64,000 nt of DNA from Paenibacillus donghaensis (lineage in GTDB: Bacteria; Bacillota; Bacilli; Paenibacillales; Paenibacillaceae): positions 248,001 to 312,000 of the forward strand of contig NZ_CP021780.1 in assembly GCF_002192415.1 (NCBI RefSeq), in the 5' to 3' direction. The position numbers and the translations under genes are program-made. Positions 1 to 7,848 of this stretch are shown here, piece by piece. The notes below the pieces were generated by a model. That model had not been told where the DNA came from, did not search any database, and saw only the letters and a program-made list of their open reading frames with translations. Numbering within the stretch: position 1 is the first letter of the stretch; the number at the start of each line of letters is the position of its first letter.

Positions 1-1188
1 TACCGTGAGTTGGATACAAGCCGGTTTGAAAATTTATTAATGAAGGAAAAAGCGGTGGCGCTTCCGTATGAGGACCCGGTTACATTTGGCGTTAACGCCG
101 CCAAGCCTCTGATCGATTCCTTATCGCCGAGTGATAAGAACCGCATTGAACTGCTGATTACCTGTACGGAATCGGGTATCGATTTGAGTAAATCGATGAG
201 CTCATATATTCACCATTATTTGGGTCTGAGCCGTCATTGCCGGATGTTTGAATTGAAAAACGCATGTTATTCCGGGACAGCCGGATTACAGACAGCAATT
301 CAGTTTATTCTGTCGCAGACATCGCCGGGTGCCAAAGCGCTTGTTATTGCGACTGATATTTCGCGCTTCATGGCAGCGGAGCGAGGCGGCGCTTTGTCGA
401 TGGGCGGAGCTTATGCCGAACCGAGCTCGGGTGCGGGGGCTGTCGCCCTGCTGGTCAGTGAACAGCCGCATGTATTTCAGGTCGATGTAGGTGCCAATGG
501 GTACTACGGCTACGAGGTTTGCGATACCTGCCGTCCGGTTCCGGATAGTGAGGTTGGTGATGCTGACCTGTCTCTGTTGTCCTACTTGGATTGCTGTGAA
601 CAAGCGTATCTCGCATATAAGAACAAGGTTGAAGGGGCTGATTACCGGAACACCTTTCAATACCTTGCTTTCCATACTCCGTTCGGCGGAATGGTAAAAG
701 GGGCACACCGCACGATGATGCGTAAAATGGCCAAGGCCGCTCCTCCCGAGATTGAAGCAGATTATGCGCAAAGGGTTGTTCCGGGATTGGTCTATTGTCA
801 GCGCGTCGGAAATGTAATGGGAGCTACCTCGCTGTTGTCCTTGGCAAGTACAATCGATAACGGACTGTTTGACCGACCTAAACGGATCGGGTGCTTTTCA
901 TACGGCTCAGGCTGTTGCTCCGAGTTTTACAGCGGTGTCGTGACGGCACAGGGGCAGGAGCGTCAGCGTGCGTTTGCGATTCAGCGTCACTTGGATGAAC
1001 GATATTCGTTGTCTATGGATGAATATGAGACGCTGCTGACCGGCAGCAGCGCTGTCAAATTTGGTACGCGGAACGTCGAATTGGACGTTAACCTGATCCC
1101 GGGCGCAGTTACATCGCAAAGAGGGAAAAGCCGTTTGGTACTGGAGCGTATTCACGAATTTCACCGGGAATACCGGTGGATTTCATGA
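1..1188 (+). CDS. pksG: HMG-CoA synthase-like polyketide beta-branching enzyme (5' end outside window)
   Basis: Thiolase-fold HMG-CoA-synthase homologue of the PksG type. In trans-AT polyketide assembly this enzyme condenses acetyl from an ACP with the beta-keto group of the growing chain, the first step of beta-branching. The reading frame is open from base 1, so the N-terminus lies outside; the first in-frame start (TTG at 10) is unlikely to be real because family-like residues continue upstream of it. The catalytic cysteine is in NACYSG, about 86 residues after that TTG, and the histidine lies in FHTPFGGMVKGAHR. The C-terminal EFHREYRWIS is typical of PksG. Compared with the roughly 420-residue family, only about 25 residues are missing. 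The stop overlaps the start of the next gene (ATGA), so the cassette is translationally coupled. Confidence 0.93.
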   Translation, partial: YRELDTSRFENLLMKEKAVALPYEDPVTFGVNAAKPLIDSLSPSDKNRIELLITCTESGIDLSKSMSSYIHHYLGLSRHCRMFELKNACYSGTAGLQTAIQFILSQTSPGAKALVIATDISRFMAAERGGALSMGGAYAEPSSGAGAVALLVSEQPHVFQVDVGANGYYGYEVCDTCRPVPDSEVGDADLSLLSYLDCCEQAYLAYKNKVEGADYRNTFQYLAFHTPFGGMVKGAHRTMMRKMAKAAPPEIEADYAQRVVPGLVYCQRVGNVMGATSLLSLASTIDNGLFDRPKRIGCFSYGSGCCSEFYSGVVTAQGQERQRAFAIQRHLDERYSLSMDEYETLLTGSSAVKFGTRNVELDVNLIPGAVTSQRGKSRLVLERIHEFHREYRWIS

Positions 1189-1949
1189 GTTACCGCACTG
1201 TTCAGGTCAGATTTCAGGGTCCTGTCTGCTTTATTCAGCTTCATCGTCCGGAGGCGGGCAATACGATAAATGGTCTTTTGGTGAAGGAGTGCCGTCAGGT
1301 GCTTGACACATGCGGGCCGGACACCAAAATCATTGTCTGGGAGGGGCTGCCGGAGGTATTTTGCGGCGGTGCGGATTTTCAGGAGATTCATGCAGAGGCG
1401 GTGTCAGGCCAGAGCGGTGATAATAACCCGGAGCTTCTATATGATCTGTGGCTAAGAATGGCTGAAGAACCTGTAATCAACGTTGCTCATGTAAGGGGAA
1501 AGGCCAATGCCGGAGGCATTGGTTTTGTTGCAGCCTGTGACATTGTTATAGCAGATGCGTCAGCTCAATTTGGCCTGTCCGAGTTGTTGTTTGGATTGTT
1601 TCCGGCCTGTGTTCTGCCTTTTCTCATCCGGCGCATCGGCTTTCAGAAAGCGCATTATTTAACTTTAATGACGCATCCGATTACAGTGGACCAGGCTCAG
1701 GCGTGGGGATTGGTCGATGCCTGCGAACCGGAAAGCGGGCCTTTACTGCGCAAGCATTTGCTTCGTTTACAATGCATATCCAAACAAGGCATTTTGCGAT
1801 ATAAACGGTACGCCTCAGAAATGGATGGATCGCTTCATACTGCCAGAGCCGGAGCCATAGCTGCCAATAAGGAAGTATTCGCCGATTCCCGAAACCGGGA
1901 GGCAATTTTTCGCTATATCGAAACCGGGACTTTTCCCTGGGAAGAATAA
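1185..1949 (+). CDS. pksH: enoyl-CoA hydratase-like beta-branching dehydratase (ECH1)
   Basis: Crotonase-fold protein of the PksH type. Known role of the family: dehydration of the HMG-ACP intermediate made by the PksG enzyme. Seen here: the oxyanion-hole segments GLPEVFCGGADFQEI and VRGKANAGGIGF, then a conserved C-terminus ending GTFPWEE, close to the usual length of about 255 aa. I chose ATG at 1185, which overlaps the previous stop as ATGA and has GGTGGA just upstream; a GTG at 1176 would add three residues. It sits between the PksG- and PksI-like genes, the order seen in bacillaene-type clusters. Confidence 0.92.
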   Translation: MSYRTVQVRFQGPVCFIQLHRPEAGNTINGLLVKECRQVLDTCGPDTKIIVWEGLPEVFCGGADFQEIHAEAVSGQSGDNNPELLYDLWLRMAEEPVINVAHVRGKANAGGIGFVAACDIVIADASAQFGLSELLFGLFPACVLPFLIRRIGFQKAHYLTLMTHPITVDQAQAWGLVDACEPESGPLLRKHLLRLQCISKQGILRYKRYASEMDGSLHTARAGAIAANKEVFADSRNREAIFRYIETGTFPWEE

Positions 1950-1986
1950 TCTCTAATTTCACTGCTTTAACATTGGGAGGGGCAAC

Positions 1987-2745
1987 ATGACAGAAGCTGT
2001 CGTACAGGTTACGGAAATTGAGCCGGGCATTGTCCAGGTCACGATGCAGGACCGGTTTCATAAAAATACATTTTCCAACGCACTGCTGCAGGGATTAATT
2101 GAAGCTTTCCAGAGGATTGAAGCCAGTGATCAGTATAAGGTTGTAATTTTAACGGGCTATGATCATTATTTTGCCTCCGGCGGTACCAAAGAGGTGCTTT
2201 TATCTATTCAGGAAGGTAAATCTAAATTTACGGATGGCGGCGACACGAATGTCTACAGCCTGGCGTTAGATTGCCCAATTCCTGTCATTTCAGCAATGCA
2301 AGGCCACGGGATCGGCGGCGGCTTCGTAATGGGGCTATTTGCAGATTTTGTGATATTAAGCCGGGAAAGCATCTACACAACTAACTTTATGAAATACGGA
2401 TTCACACCCGGTATGGGGGCAACGTACATCCTTCCTAAAAAGCTCGGCATTAGTTTAGCAGAGGAGTTTCTGATTCGGGCTGGTAATTACCGGGGGGCGG
2501 AACTGGAAAAGAGGGGGATTCCGTTTCCGGTGCTTCCCCGTGACCAAGTGATGGAACACGCCTATGCGCTTGCCCGGGAAATTAATGAGAAGCCGAGGAT
2601 TTCATTGATCACGCTAAAAAAACACCTGGTGGCTTCCATGCAAAGAGAGCTGCCTGATGTAATTGAACAAGAAGTGGCAATGCATGAGATGACTTTTCAT
2701 CAGCAAGAGGTGAAGGAACGGATTCATGCACTGTTCGGTCAATAA
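1987..2745 (+). CDS. pksI: enoyl-CoA hydratase-like beta-branching decarboxylase (ECH2)
   Basis: Second crotonase-fold enzyme, PksI type, 252 aa. In the family it decarboxylates the dehydrated glutaconyl-ACP to leave a branched enoyl-ACP. Diagnostic stretches are NYFASGG-like (here HYFASGGTKE), the glycine-rich MQGHGIGGGFVMG and FMKYGFTPGMGATY, all strongly PksI-like. GGGAGGGG lies 5 bases before the ATG. The 3' end overlaps the possible start of the following metallo-hydrolase pseudogene. With the two genes before it this gives a complete HCS-ECH1-ECH2 cassette; the donor ACP and the ketosynthase would lie left of the window. Confidence 0.93.
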   Translation: MTEAVVQVTEIEPGIVQVTMQDRFHKNTFSNALLQGLIEAFQRIEASDQYKVVILTGYDHYFASGGTKEVLLSIQEGKSKFTDGGDTNVYSLALDCPIPVISAMQGHGIGGGFVMGLFADFVILSRESIYTTNFMKYGFTPGMGATYILPKKLGISLAEEFLIRAGNYRGAELEKRGIPFPVLPRDQVMEHAYALAREINEKPRISLITLKKHLVASMQRELPDVIEQEVAMHEMTFHQQEVKERIHALFGQ

Positions 2746-3445
2746 ATGGGAGAGAGGACATAAGAAACAGAATGGATACTCGCTATTTGGTCATCAACTG
2801 AGAATGACCTCTGATCAATTCATAAACTACTGTTATGTGATAGAGGATACCTTCACACAGACGGCTTTGATTATCGATCCTTCGTGGAACCTGGACAAAG
2901 TAGTTGATCTGCTGCAAGACCGGCACCTGGAATTGACTGCAATTGCCCTGACGCATGCGCACGATGATCATGTGAACCTTGTAGCTCCGCTGATTGAACG
3001 TTATCATCCTGCGGTTTATATGTCCCGTACTGAGATTGAGTTTTTTGCTTATACTTGTGAGAAGCTTTATCCGGTCAATGATTTAGATGGAATTCTGTTT
3101 GGTGACACCTAAGTGCTCTGCTTGTGGACTCCGGGACATACGCCGGGAGGGATGTGCTTTCAGTTTCACGATCATCTTTTTACAGGGGATACCTTATTCA
3201 GTGAAGGCTGCGGGGTATGTGACCTCCCGGGAGGCTCACCAGAGCAGATGTTTGATAGCATTCAGCGGATCTCCAAAAGCTTGCCTGGTCATACACGCAT
3301 TTATCCGGGGCATTCGTACGGGATTGAGCCGGGGAAAACGATTGAAGAAATAAAAAGATACAATATTTATCTTGGATTTAACCGGGAAGAATTTATTGAA
3401 TTCAGAATGAAGAAAAAACAAAACAACCAGTTAAAATTCTGTTAA
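2726..3445 (+). pseudogene. pksB: PksB-like metallo-beta-lactamase-fold hydrolase, split by an in-frame TAA
   Basis: Glyoxalase II-like hydrolase of the kind found in bacillaene-type clusters, probably a thioesterase-type housekeeping enzyme of the pathway. The frame is interrupted by one TAA at 3110-3112 but continues in the same frame to 3445. The upstream part has the THAHDDH metal motif; the part after the stop has WTPGHTPGGM, FTGDTLF and YPGHSYG, which supply the remaining metal ligands. The two halves therefore form one domain and neither is likely to work alone. The start is also unclear: the ATG at 2726 lies inside pksI, while an ATG at 2772 is in another frame. A sequencing or assembly error, or readthrough, would restore a normal 239-residue protein. 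Confidence 0.8.
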
Positions 3446-3483
3446 TGGCTAATGGATTCGAGAAGAAGATGTGAGGTGGCTGG

Positions 3484-4458
3484 ATGAGGAAACCGATTGT
3501 ATTTATGTTTTCGGGTCAAGGCTCACAGTATTATCAGATGGGCAGAGAGCTGTTGCTCGAAGATCCGGCCTTTCGGCATTGGATGTTAACGTTAAATGAG
3601 GTATACAAAGAATTGAGCGGTGACTCTATCCTGCATCAGCTATATGGAAATGAACGGAAAAAAAGTGAGGCCTTTGATCAATTAAAGCTTACACATCCTG
3701 CTGTTTTTATGGTAGAATTTGCAATGGCTAGGACATTGATGGAACGCGGGATTGTCCCGGATTATGTGCTGGGGGCAAGTCTTGGAGAGTTTACGGCTTG
3801 TGCGGTAGCAGGGGTCCTTAGCTATGAGGATGCCCTGGCTTGTATCGTGAAGCAGGCGGAAATCGTGGAGTCTACGTGTCGTGAGGGTGGGATGTTAGCG
3901 ATTCTTCAGTCCAAGGACTTGTACGAACAGGAGCCGATTCTGTATCAAAAAAGTGAACTGGCTGCGATCAATGCGTCATCCCATTTTGTTGTATCGGGTT
4001 TAGCGGATCCTTTGGTGGAGATTGAAAGCTATCTGAAGGCCCATGAGGGCTTATATCAACGCCTTTCTGTACGTTTTGCCTTTCATTCTTCCTTTATTGT
4101 TCCTGCTGAGAAGGCCTTCACTGCGTTTTTAAAAACACTAACGGTTCATCGCCATCCTCAAATAAATCTGGTTTCTTGTCTGACTGGAGGCCCAGTCCAT
4201 GAAGTGGAAGCCGGTTTTTTCTGGGAGGTTGCCCGTGAAAAAATTAATTTCCCGAAAGCGCTGGACTACTTATCCCAAGCATGCGGCGGCGGATTTACCT
4301 TGATGGATTTAGGGCCTTCGGGAACGCTGGCTAATTTCGCCAAATCCAACCCAGCAACAGCTCGGCAAGCGGATATTATTACTTTAATGAGCCCCTATCA
4401 ACATGCCTTTAAGCAATTGCGCAAGTCGATAGACATGGTTTTAGCGGCTCATGTGTAA
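3484..4458 (+). CDS. pksD: trans-acting acyltransferase / acyl hydrolase, PksD-like
   Basis: Free-standing acyltransferase-fold protein, 324 aa, most like PksD. GQGSQ is at residues 11-15, the nucleophile in GASLGE (Ser99) and the catalytic histidine in FAFHSSF (His201). Such discrete enzymes either load malonyl units onto carrier proteins in trans or act as proofreading acyl hydrolases that clear stalled chains. The GASLGE form, rather than the GHSLGE usual in malonyl-loading enzymes, leans towards the hydrolase type, but that is an inference. GAGGTGG lies just before the ATG. It follows the broken PksB-like gene by 38 bases and probably ends the recognisable biosynthetic part of the cluster. 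Confidence 0.88.
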   Translation: MRKPIVFMFSGQGSQYYQMGRELLLEDPAFRHWMLTLNEVYKELSGDSILHQLYGNERKKSEAFDQLKLTHPAVFMVEFAMARTLMERGIVPDYVLGASLGEFTACAVAGVLSYEDALACIVKQAEIVESTCREGGMLAILQSKDLYEQEPILYQKSELAAINASSHFVVSGLADPLVEIESYLKAHEGLYQRLSVRFAFHSSFIVPAEKAFTAFLKTLTVHRHPQINLVSCLTGGPVHEVEAGFFWEVAREKINFPKALDYLSQACGGGFTLMDLGPSGTLANFAKSNPATARQADIITLMSPYQHAFKQLRKSIDMVLAAHV

Positions 4459-4488
4459 ACCAAATTATTTTAACGGAGGGATATTCGG

Positions 4489-4878
4489 ATGATCGTCAAA
4501 TCTCCCGGGGGTTCCATTTTCCCTTATCACTACAAGGGTGGAGAAATACATTGTTTAAAATATGGCAGCTTCCATTCAAATAGCGAATCCTTGTTCAGCC
4601 TGATGAAAGCAGAGGAGGCTTTTATTCTGGGACAGCCTAGGCGTCTGGCTATATGGGTGGATTTTTATGAAACACAGCTTACAAGAGAGGTTATGCTTGA
4701 ATTTGCAGCGAATCTGACCAGACTGCAGTCTCATATCAGGAAGCTGGCGATTGTCGGAAATTATGGCAACATACACCGGCTCCATAGGTATTTGCGCAAG
4801 CAGGACCCCCTATTTATGATGCCGATACAATATTACGGCGACCCGGAGGAGGCCAAGACGTGGCTGGTTACGGGGTAA
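4489..4878 (+). CDS. hypothetical protein at PKS cluster end, possibly STAS/SpoIIAA-like
   Basis: Protein of 129 aa that I do not firmly recognise. It has alternating beta and helix character: an AIWVDFYET strand, then a helix, a KLAIVGNYG strand, and a terminal YYGDPEEAKTWL. This pattern resembles SpoIIAA-like/STAS folds, in which the last helix follows a 'D-x-x-E-A-x-x-W-L' segment. AACGGAGGG precedes the ATG by about 7 bases, and the gene follows the acyltransferase by 30 bases in the same direction, so it is probably the last gene of the polyketide transcript. No catalytic motif is visible. Confidence 0.6.
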   Translation: MIVKSPGGSIFPYHYKGGEIHCLKYGSFHSNSESLFSLMKAEEAFILGQPRRLAIWVDFYETQLTREVMLEFAANLTRLQSHIRKLAIVGNYGNIHRLHRYLRKQDPLFMMPIQYYGDPEEAKTWLVTG

Positions 4879-5080
4879 TCTAATGTGTTTCTTGAAAAGA
4901 AAGAAAGGATACCTGATTAATATATTGCAAATATAATAAGAGCTCTCGCCATTGAAGAGAGCCGGAAAATCCACTTTAGCAATATATGAGCTCTCTAGTT
5001 CTAAAGAGTTCATATATTAGTGCACTCGAAAAGAGCGGATTTTAGACGATCGCAACCATTTAAAAAATAGTGATTATTCA
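4879..5080. other. AT-rich spacer after the PKS genes
   Basis: No gene is apparent. A weak inverted repeat (CTCTC ... GAGAG around 4942-4960) and a related GAGCTCTC / AAAGAGTTC segment near 4990-5012 could form a poor terminator for the polyketide operon, but there is no clean T-tract. Confidence 0.35.
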
Positions 5081-5250
5081 ATCTATATAGATTGAATTTA
5101 AAAATATATAAGGGAAGAGTGGCCGCAGAGGGGAATTTTGGAACTGAAGGAACGTTGGCGTCTGCCTTTGTCTGCGGATTTCAACCGCTATCAGCGGTTA
5201 AAATCAAGAAATCTGCAGAAGGGCAGCGGAAGTAAAAGGACTTCACCGAT
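5081..5250 (+). repeat. dispersed intergenic repeat, copy A
   Basis: It shares an ordered set of blocks with 26655-26811: TATATAGATTGAA, then about 80 bases later CCTTTGTCTGCGGA, then AAGAAATCTGCAGA. TCTGCGGATTTC and GAAATCTGCAGA form an imperfect hairpin. Here the copy also contains a small inner stem, AACCGCT...AGCGGTT. It stops next to the truncated nuclease gene, so it may mark a recombination joint. It looks like a non-coding repeat family, not a gene. Confidence 0.6.
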
Positions 5251-5268
5251 TCTTTCATCAAATAAGGA

Positions 5269-6021
5269 CTATATTAATCGTGTTTTTCCAACATCAGATA
5301 AACCCACTGAACGTACTGAAGAGCCTGGATGTCTAAGAATATTGCGAAGTTCTTCTATTCCCTTTGTCACTGAAAGAGCACCTGATTTTGGGCTTGTTGT
5401 TTTGTACAAACGAATACTGCCATCTGTAATGTATGCTTCCTCAATCCCACCTGGGCAGTTTGCCCAATTGCCGTAAGATTTCCATCCTTGTATTGGACGA
5501 CCTATCTTATGGCGAACCCACAATATAAGTGCAGGATGAGAACGAACCCATCCGGCAATTCGCTCGCGATCATAGAAATCAACTTTAAGTTGTGATGCAG
5601 TTAAGCAATCACAAACAGCAGTTTGCATGGCAGCTTTGCGGTTCTTTAAAGTGGAGTCTGCTGTAGAGCCTTGGCTACTAACAATGATATATGCTCCATT
5701 ATTATCTGCTAAGTCTCTAATAACCTGTCGAAGTTTATTATTAGGACGCATTTCATTAATGATAGCGGCTTTTGGCATATCAGGTTTTTTAACCTGAAAT
5801 CCTGTAATAGATCTAGGCAGGAAGGAGTCACTTTGTAATTCTGAACTTATGTCTACACGGACATCCATACCACCGTCACTGGCATTTTGATGTCCTCCCC
5901 ATGTAACACCTGCTGTTGGAAGTCCCAGGCTACGTAGTTCAGCTTCACAAAGTAGCCCGACAAGTGATCTAAGGTCTGTATCATTAAGTTCTGAAATATC
6001 GTTGCCTGTTATGTCCAGCAT
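5269..6021 (-). pseudogene. 5' fragment of a large REase-NTPase (STAND-type) defence-like gene
   Basis: The start is convincing (GGAGGT five bases before ATG), but the protein ends after 250 residues, directly behind GLSDVGKTRLI, a GxxxxGKT Walker A motif. A P-loop NTPase cannot end there, so this is an intact front and a lost back. The N-terminal part looks like a PD-(D/E)xK nuclease: GGxD-type DGGMDVRVD, then FQVKKPD. The combination of nuclease plus NTPase is typical of large prokaryotic STAND-like defence proteins, which normally run to a thousand or more residues. Beyond the stop lies dispersed repeat copy A. A stable short nuclease product cannot be excluded, but loss of function is more likely. 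Confidence 0.7.
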
Positions 6022-6142
6022 AAAGGACCTCCGGTTGTTATTTCCAAGCTTATTTAACTGATTTTAAAGAACATTAATACGCTGATTATATTCGTGGTGG
6101 GGTCTTGGTTAAGGGGGATTTTCATTAGAAAAATTTAAAAGT

Positions 6143-6174
6143 TCCTCCAGACGTACCCGTTAGCATCTGGAGGA
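6143..6174 (-). terminator. hairpin after the two small genes
   Basis: TCCTCCAGA (6143-6151) pairs perfectly with TCTGGAGGA (6166-6174) across a 14-base loop. Read on the minus strand it is followed by a T-rich run, which fits a terminator for the two small minus-strand genes at 6204-6475. Confidence 0.55.
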
Positions 6175-6203
6175 GAAGAAAATGAAGGTTATGAAGTACC
6201 TAA

Positions 6204-6335
6204 CTACTTGAGTTTTCTAAGTTCACGTTCGATGCTTTTCTCGAGATTCCGTGTTAACTCTCTTTCGAATTTCTTTAGGTCGCTCTTAAGTTGTGCTTTT
6301 GAACCACCAACACGAATTTTCATGGTCTTAGCCAT
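6204..6335 (-). CDS. small basic/acidic helical protein, 43 aa
   Basis: Too short for most gene finders, but it has an ideal translation signal: AAAGGAGGTGAT ends five bases before ATG. The product starts MAKTMKIRVGGSK and continues as a highly charged, probably helical tail (LKSDLKKFE, RELTRNLEK, SIERELRKLK). I do not recognise the family. It lies 35 bases after a 34-aa gene on the same strand and is followed by a hairpin terminator, so the pair may form a mini-operon. It sits upstream of the truncated nuclease-NTPase gene and might belong to the same accessory module; that is only inference. Confidence 0.65.
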   Translation of the reverse strand: MAKTMKIRVGGSKAQLKSDLKKFERELTRNLEKSIERELRKLK

Positions 6336-6370
6336 AATATCACCTCCTTTAGTAATGGCTAATTAATTGC

Positions 6371-6475
6371 TTACTTTGCTTTTTTGTCTGACTGAGACAG
6401 AACAGAACCTGCAAGGGAGAGAGTTACTTTACTAGAACGCGGATTTCTAAGAGCTTTAGAAGCAACCGCAGTCAT
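6371..6475 (-). CDS. small Ala/Ser/Lys-rich protein, 34 aa
   Basis: Reads MTAVASKALRNPRSSKVT, then LSLAGSVLSQSDKKAK. The layout 'ASKxLRxxRxSK...AGSxLSQ' resembles a widespread family of tiny uncharacterised proteins on accessory islands. No clear ribosome site precedes the ATG; a 15-codon reading frame immediately upstream ends in TGA overlapping it (ATGA), which could allow coupled translation. It precedes the 43-aa gene by 35 bases. Confidence 0.5.
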   Translation of the reverse strand: MTAVASKALRNPRSSKVTLSLAGSVLSQSDKKAK

Positions 6476-6906
6476 CTTACGAGACGACGTTTTTCGTGTG
6501 ATATTGTGTTTGTAAACATTTTTTACGAATATTTGTTCTGCACATCTTTATTAACAGCTTGTCCACAGATTAAATGTTTGTTATTCATAATATTACATTT
6601 TGAGCAGGTTGAATAATAGATACCATAGAATTTGAGGTAGGATGGAGTCATATATTATGATGAGGAATATTAAATGAGCTTATTGATCATATAAAAAGCA
6701 CTGTGGTCTCAATTTAAGAGAACACAGTGCTACTTCGCTTATACAGCTTCGAATGGTTCGGACTAGATCAATCATAAGGAAAGATTTTCAGAAGGCATAG
6801 AACCATCAGAGTTTATTAAAAATGCAGTATAAACACATCTTCTCCAATTTCTTATTTAAAAACGTTGTAATTTGAGACATCGTTTTCACACATTAAAACA
6901 TAAAGG
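6476..6906. other. AT-rich non-coding stretch
   Basis: There is no convincing gene on either strand. The only clear structure is the terminator at 6691-6731. Confidence 0.5.
6691..6731 (-). terminator. terminator of the recombinase pair
   Basis: AGCACTGTG (6697-6705) pairs with CACAGTGCT (6723-6731). On the minus strand the stem is followed by TTTTTTAT, a standard intrinsic terminator, placed about 175 bases after the stop of the 313-aa recombinase. Confidence 0.75.
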
Positions 6907-7848
6907 TTATGAGTCGCTATCACCGGTCCAAACTAGAATCTCAGCTAGGTCGTACAATGGCGGAACATATCGTAGCGTTGTAGACATTATTTGATGTCCA
7001 AGCTGCCTTTGAATCGCAATCATATCTATTCCGGCTGATTGCATAAGATAACCGGATGTGCGCCTCAAATCATGTGGAGTTACGACGCGGGATAGCTTTG
7101 CATCCATGCACAAATTTTTTACGATTTTTAGTAACGAATTCTTAGTCAATGGATATTTTTCTCGGAAAAATAAAGTGTCATTACCTTTTTGTGCCCAAGC
7201 GGTATAGTTAGGATGGTTCATATATCGTTTAAGCTCCTCTGAAAGAGCAGTAGTAATGCTCGTGGAACGAGGTTTCCCTTTTTGACCCTCTTGAATCAAT
7301 ACAATCCTGCTCTCCAAATTGACGCTCCTTGGAGAAAGAAATCTAACTTCTGTATTTCTTATACCTGTAATTAGCATAAACCAGATTAAAACAAACTCTT
7401 GGTGAAAGAAAGGATCCTTTTTTAATGCGGTATTAAGAAGAGCAAGGCATTCTTCTTTCGAAAGAGCGGTGTTTTTAATTGGCCGATCGTAATAGGGATT
7501 GGGATAATCCACCATAGGGTTATGCAGGATTAATTCCATATCATACTGGAATTTAAAGAAATTTTTTAATGCACTGATCGCATTGTACATCACATATTTC
7601 GTTGCCTGAAAATCTATACGAAGGTACTCCACGTATTGGTCAATAAAATATTCCTGAATGGGACGAAAAGAGCCAGGATGGCTTTGACTTGCGTGAAATT
7701 TGTCGAAATCAAGTTCACCCTCAAACCCCCTCACTTGCAAATAATTTCCGAATCTACGTAATTGAGTTGTAACATGGGGCTTCGCCGTAACCTCTGTATG
7801 CTCGTACCAAAATCTATAGTATTTAGAATCCAATAGAATATTGTTCAT
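6907..7848 (-). CDS. tyrosine recombinase/integrase, second of an overlapping pair
   Basis: Protein of 313 aa with an N-terminal SAM-like core-binding half and a C-terminal catalytic half. The catalytic set is visible: Arg in LITGIRNTEV, HDLRR, GHQ and the nucleophilic Tyr in LRYVPP. It starts with an ATGA overlap to the recombinase upstream, so the two are translated together. Adjacent pairs or trios of different tyrosine recombinases occur in Tn554-like and RIT-type elements; this could be the remnant of one, but no third recombinase or defined ends are visible. The reading frame is intact. Confidence 0.88.
   Translation of the reverse strand: MNNILLDSKYYRFWYEHTEVTAKPHVTTQLRRFGNYLQVRGFEGELDFDKFHASQSHPGSFRPIQEYFIDQYVEYLRIDFQATKYVMYNAISALKNFFKFQYDMELILHNPMVDYPNPYYDRPIKNTALSKEECLALLNTALKKDPFFHQEFVLIWFMLITGIRNTEVRFLSPRSVNLESRIVLIQEGQKGKPRSTSITTALSEELKRYMNHPNYTAWAQKGNDTLFFREKYPLTKNSLLKIVKNLCMDAKLSRVVTPHDLRRTSGYLMQSAGIDMIAIQRQLGHQIMSTTLRYVPPLYDLAEILVWTGDSDS

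Noticed and set aside
5138..5476. Plus-strand open frame of 112 codons
   Set aside because: It begins in the dispersed repeat and runs antisense through the truncated nuclease gene; no ribosome site and no protein-like features.
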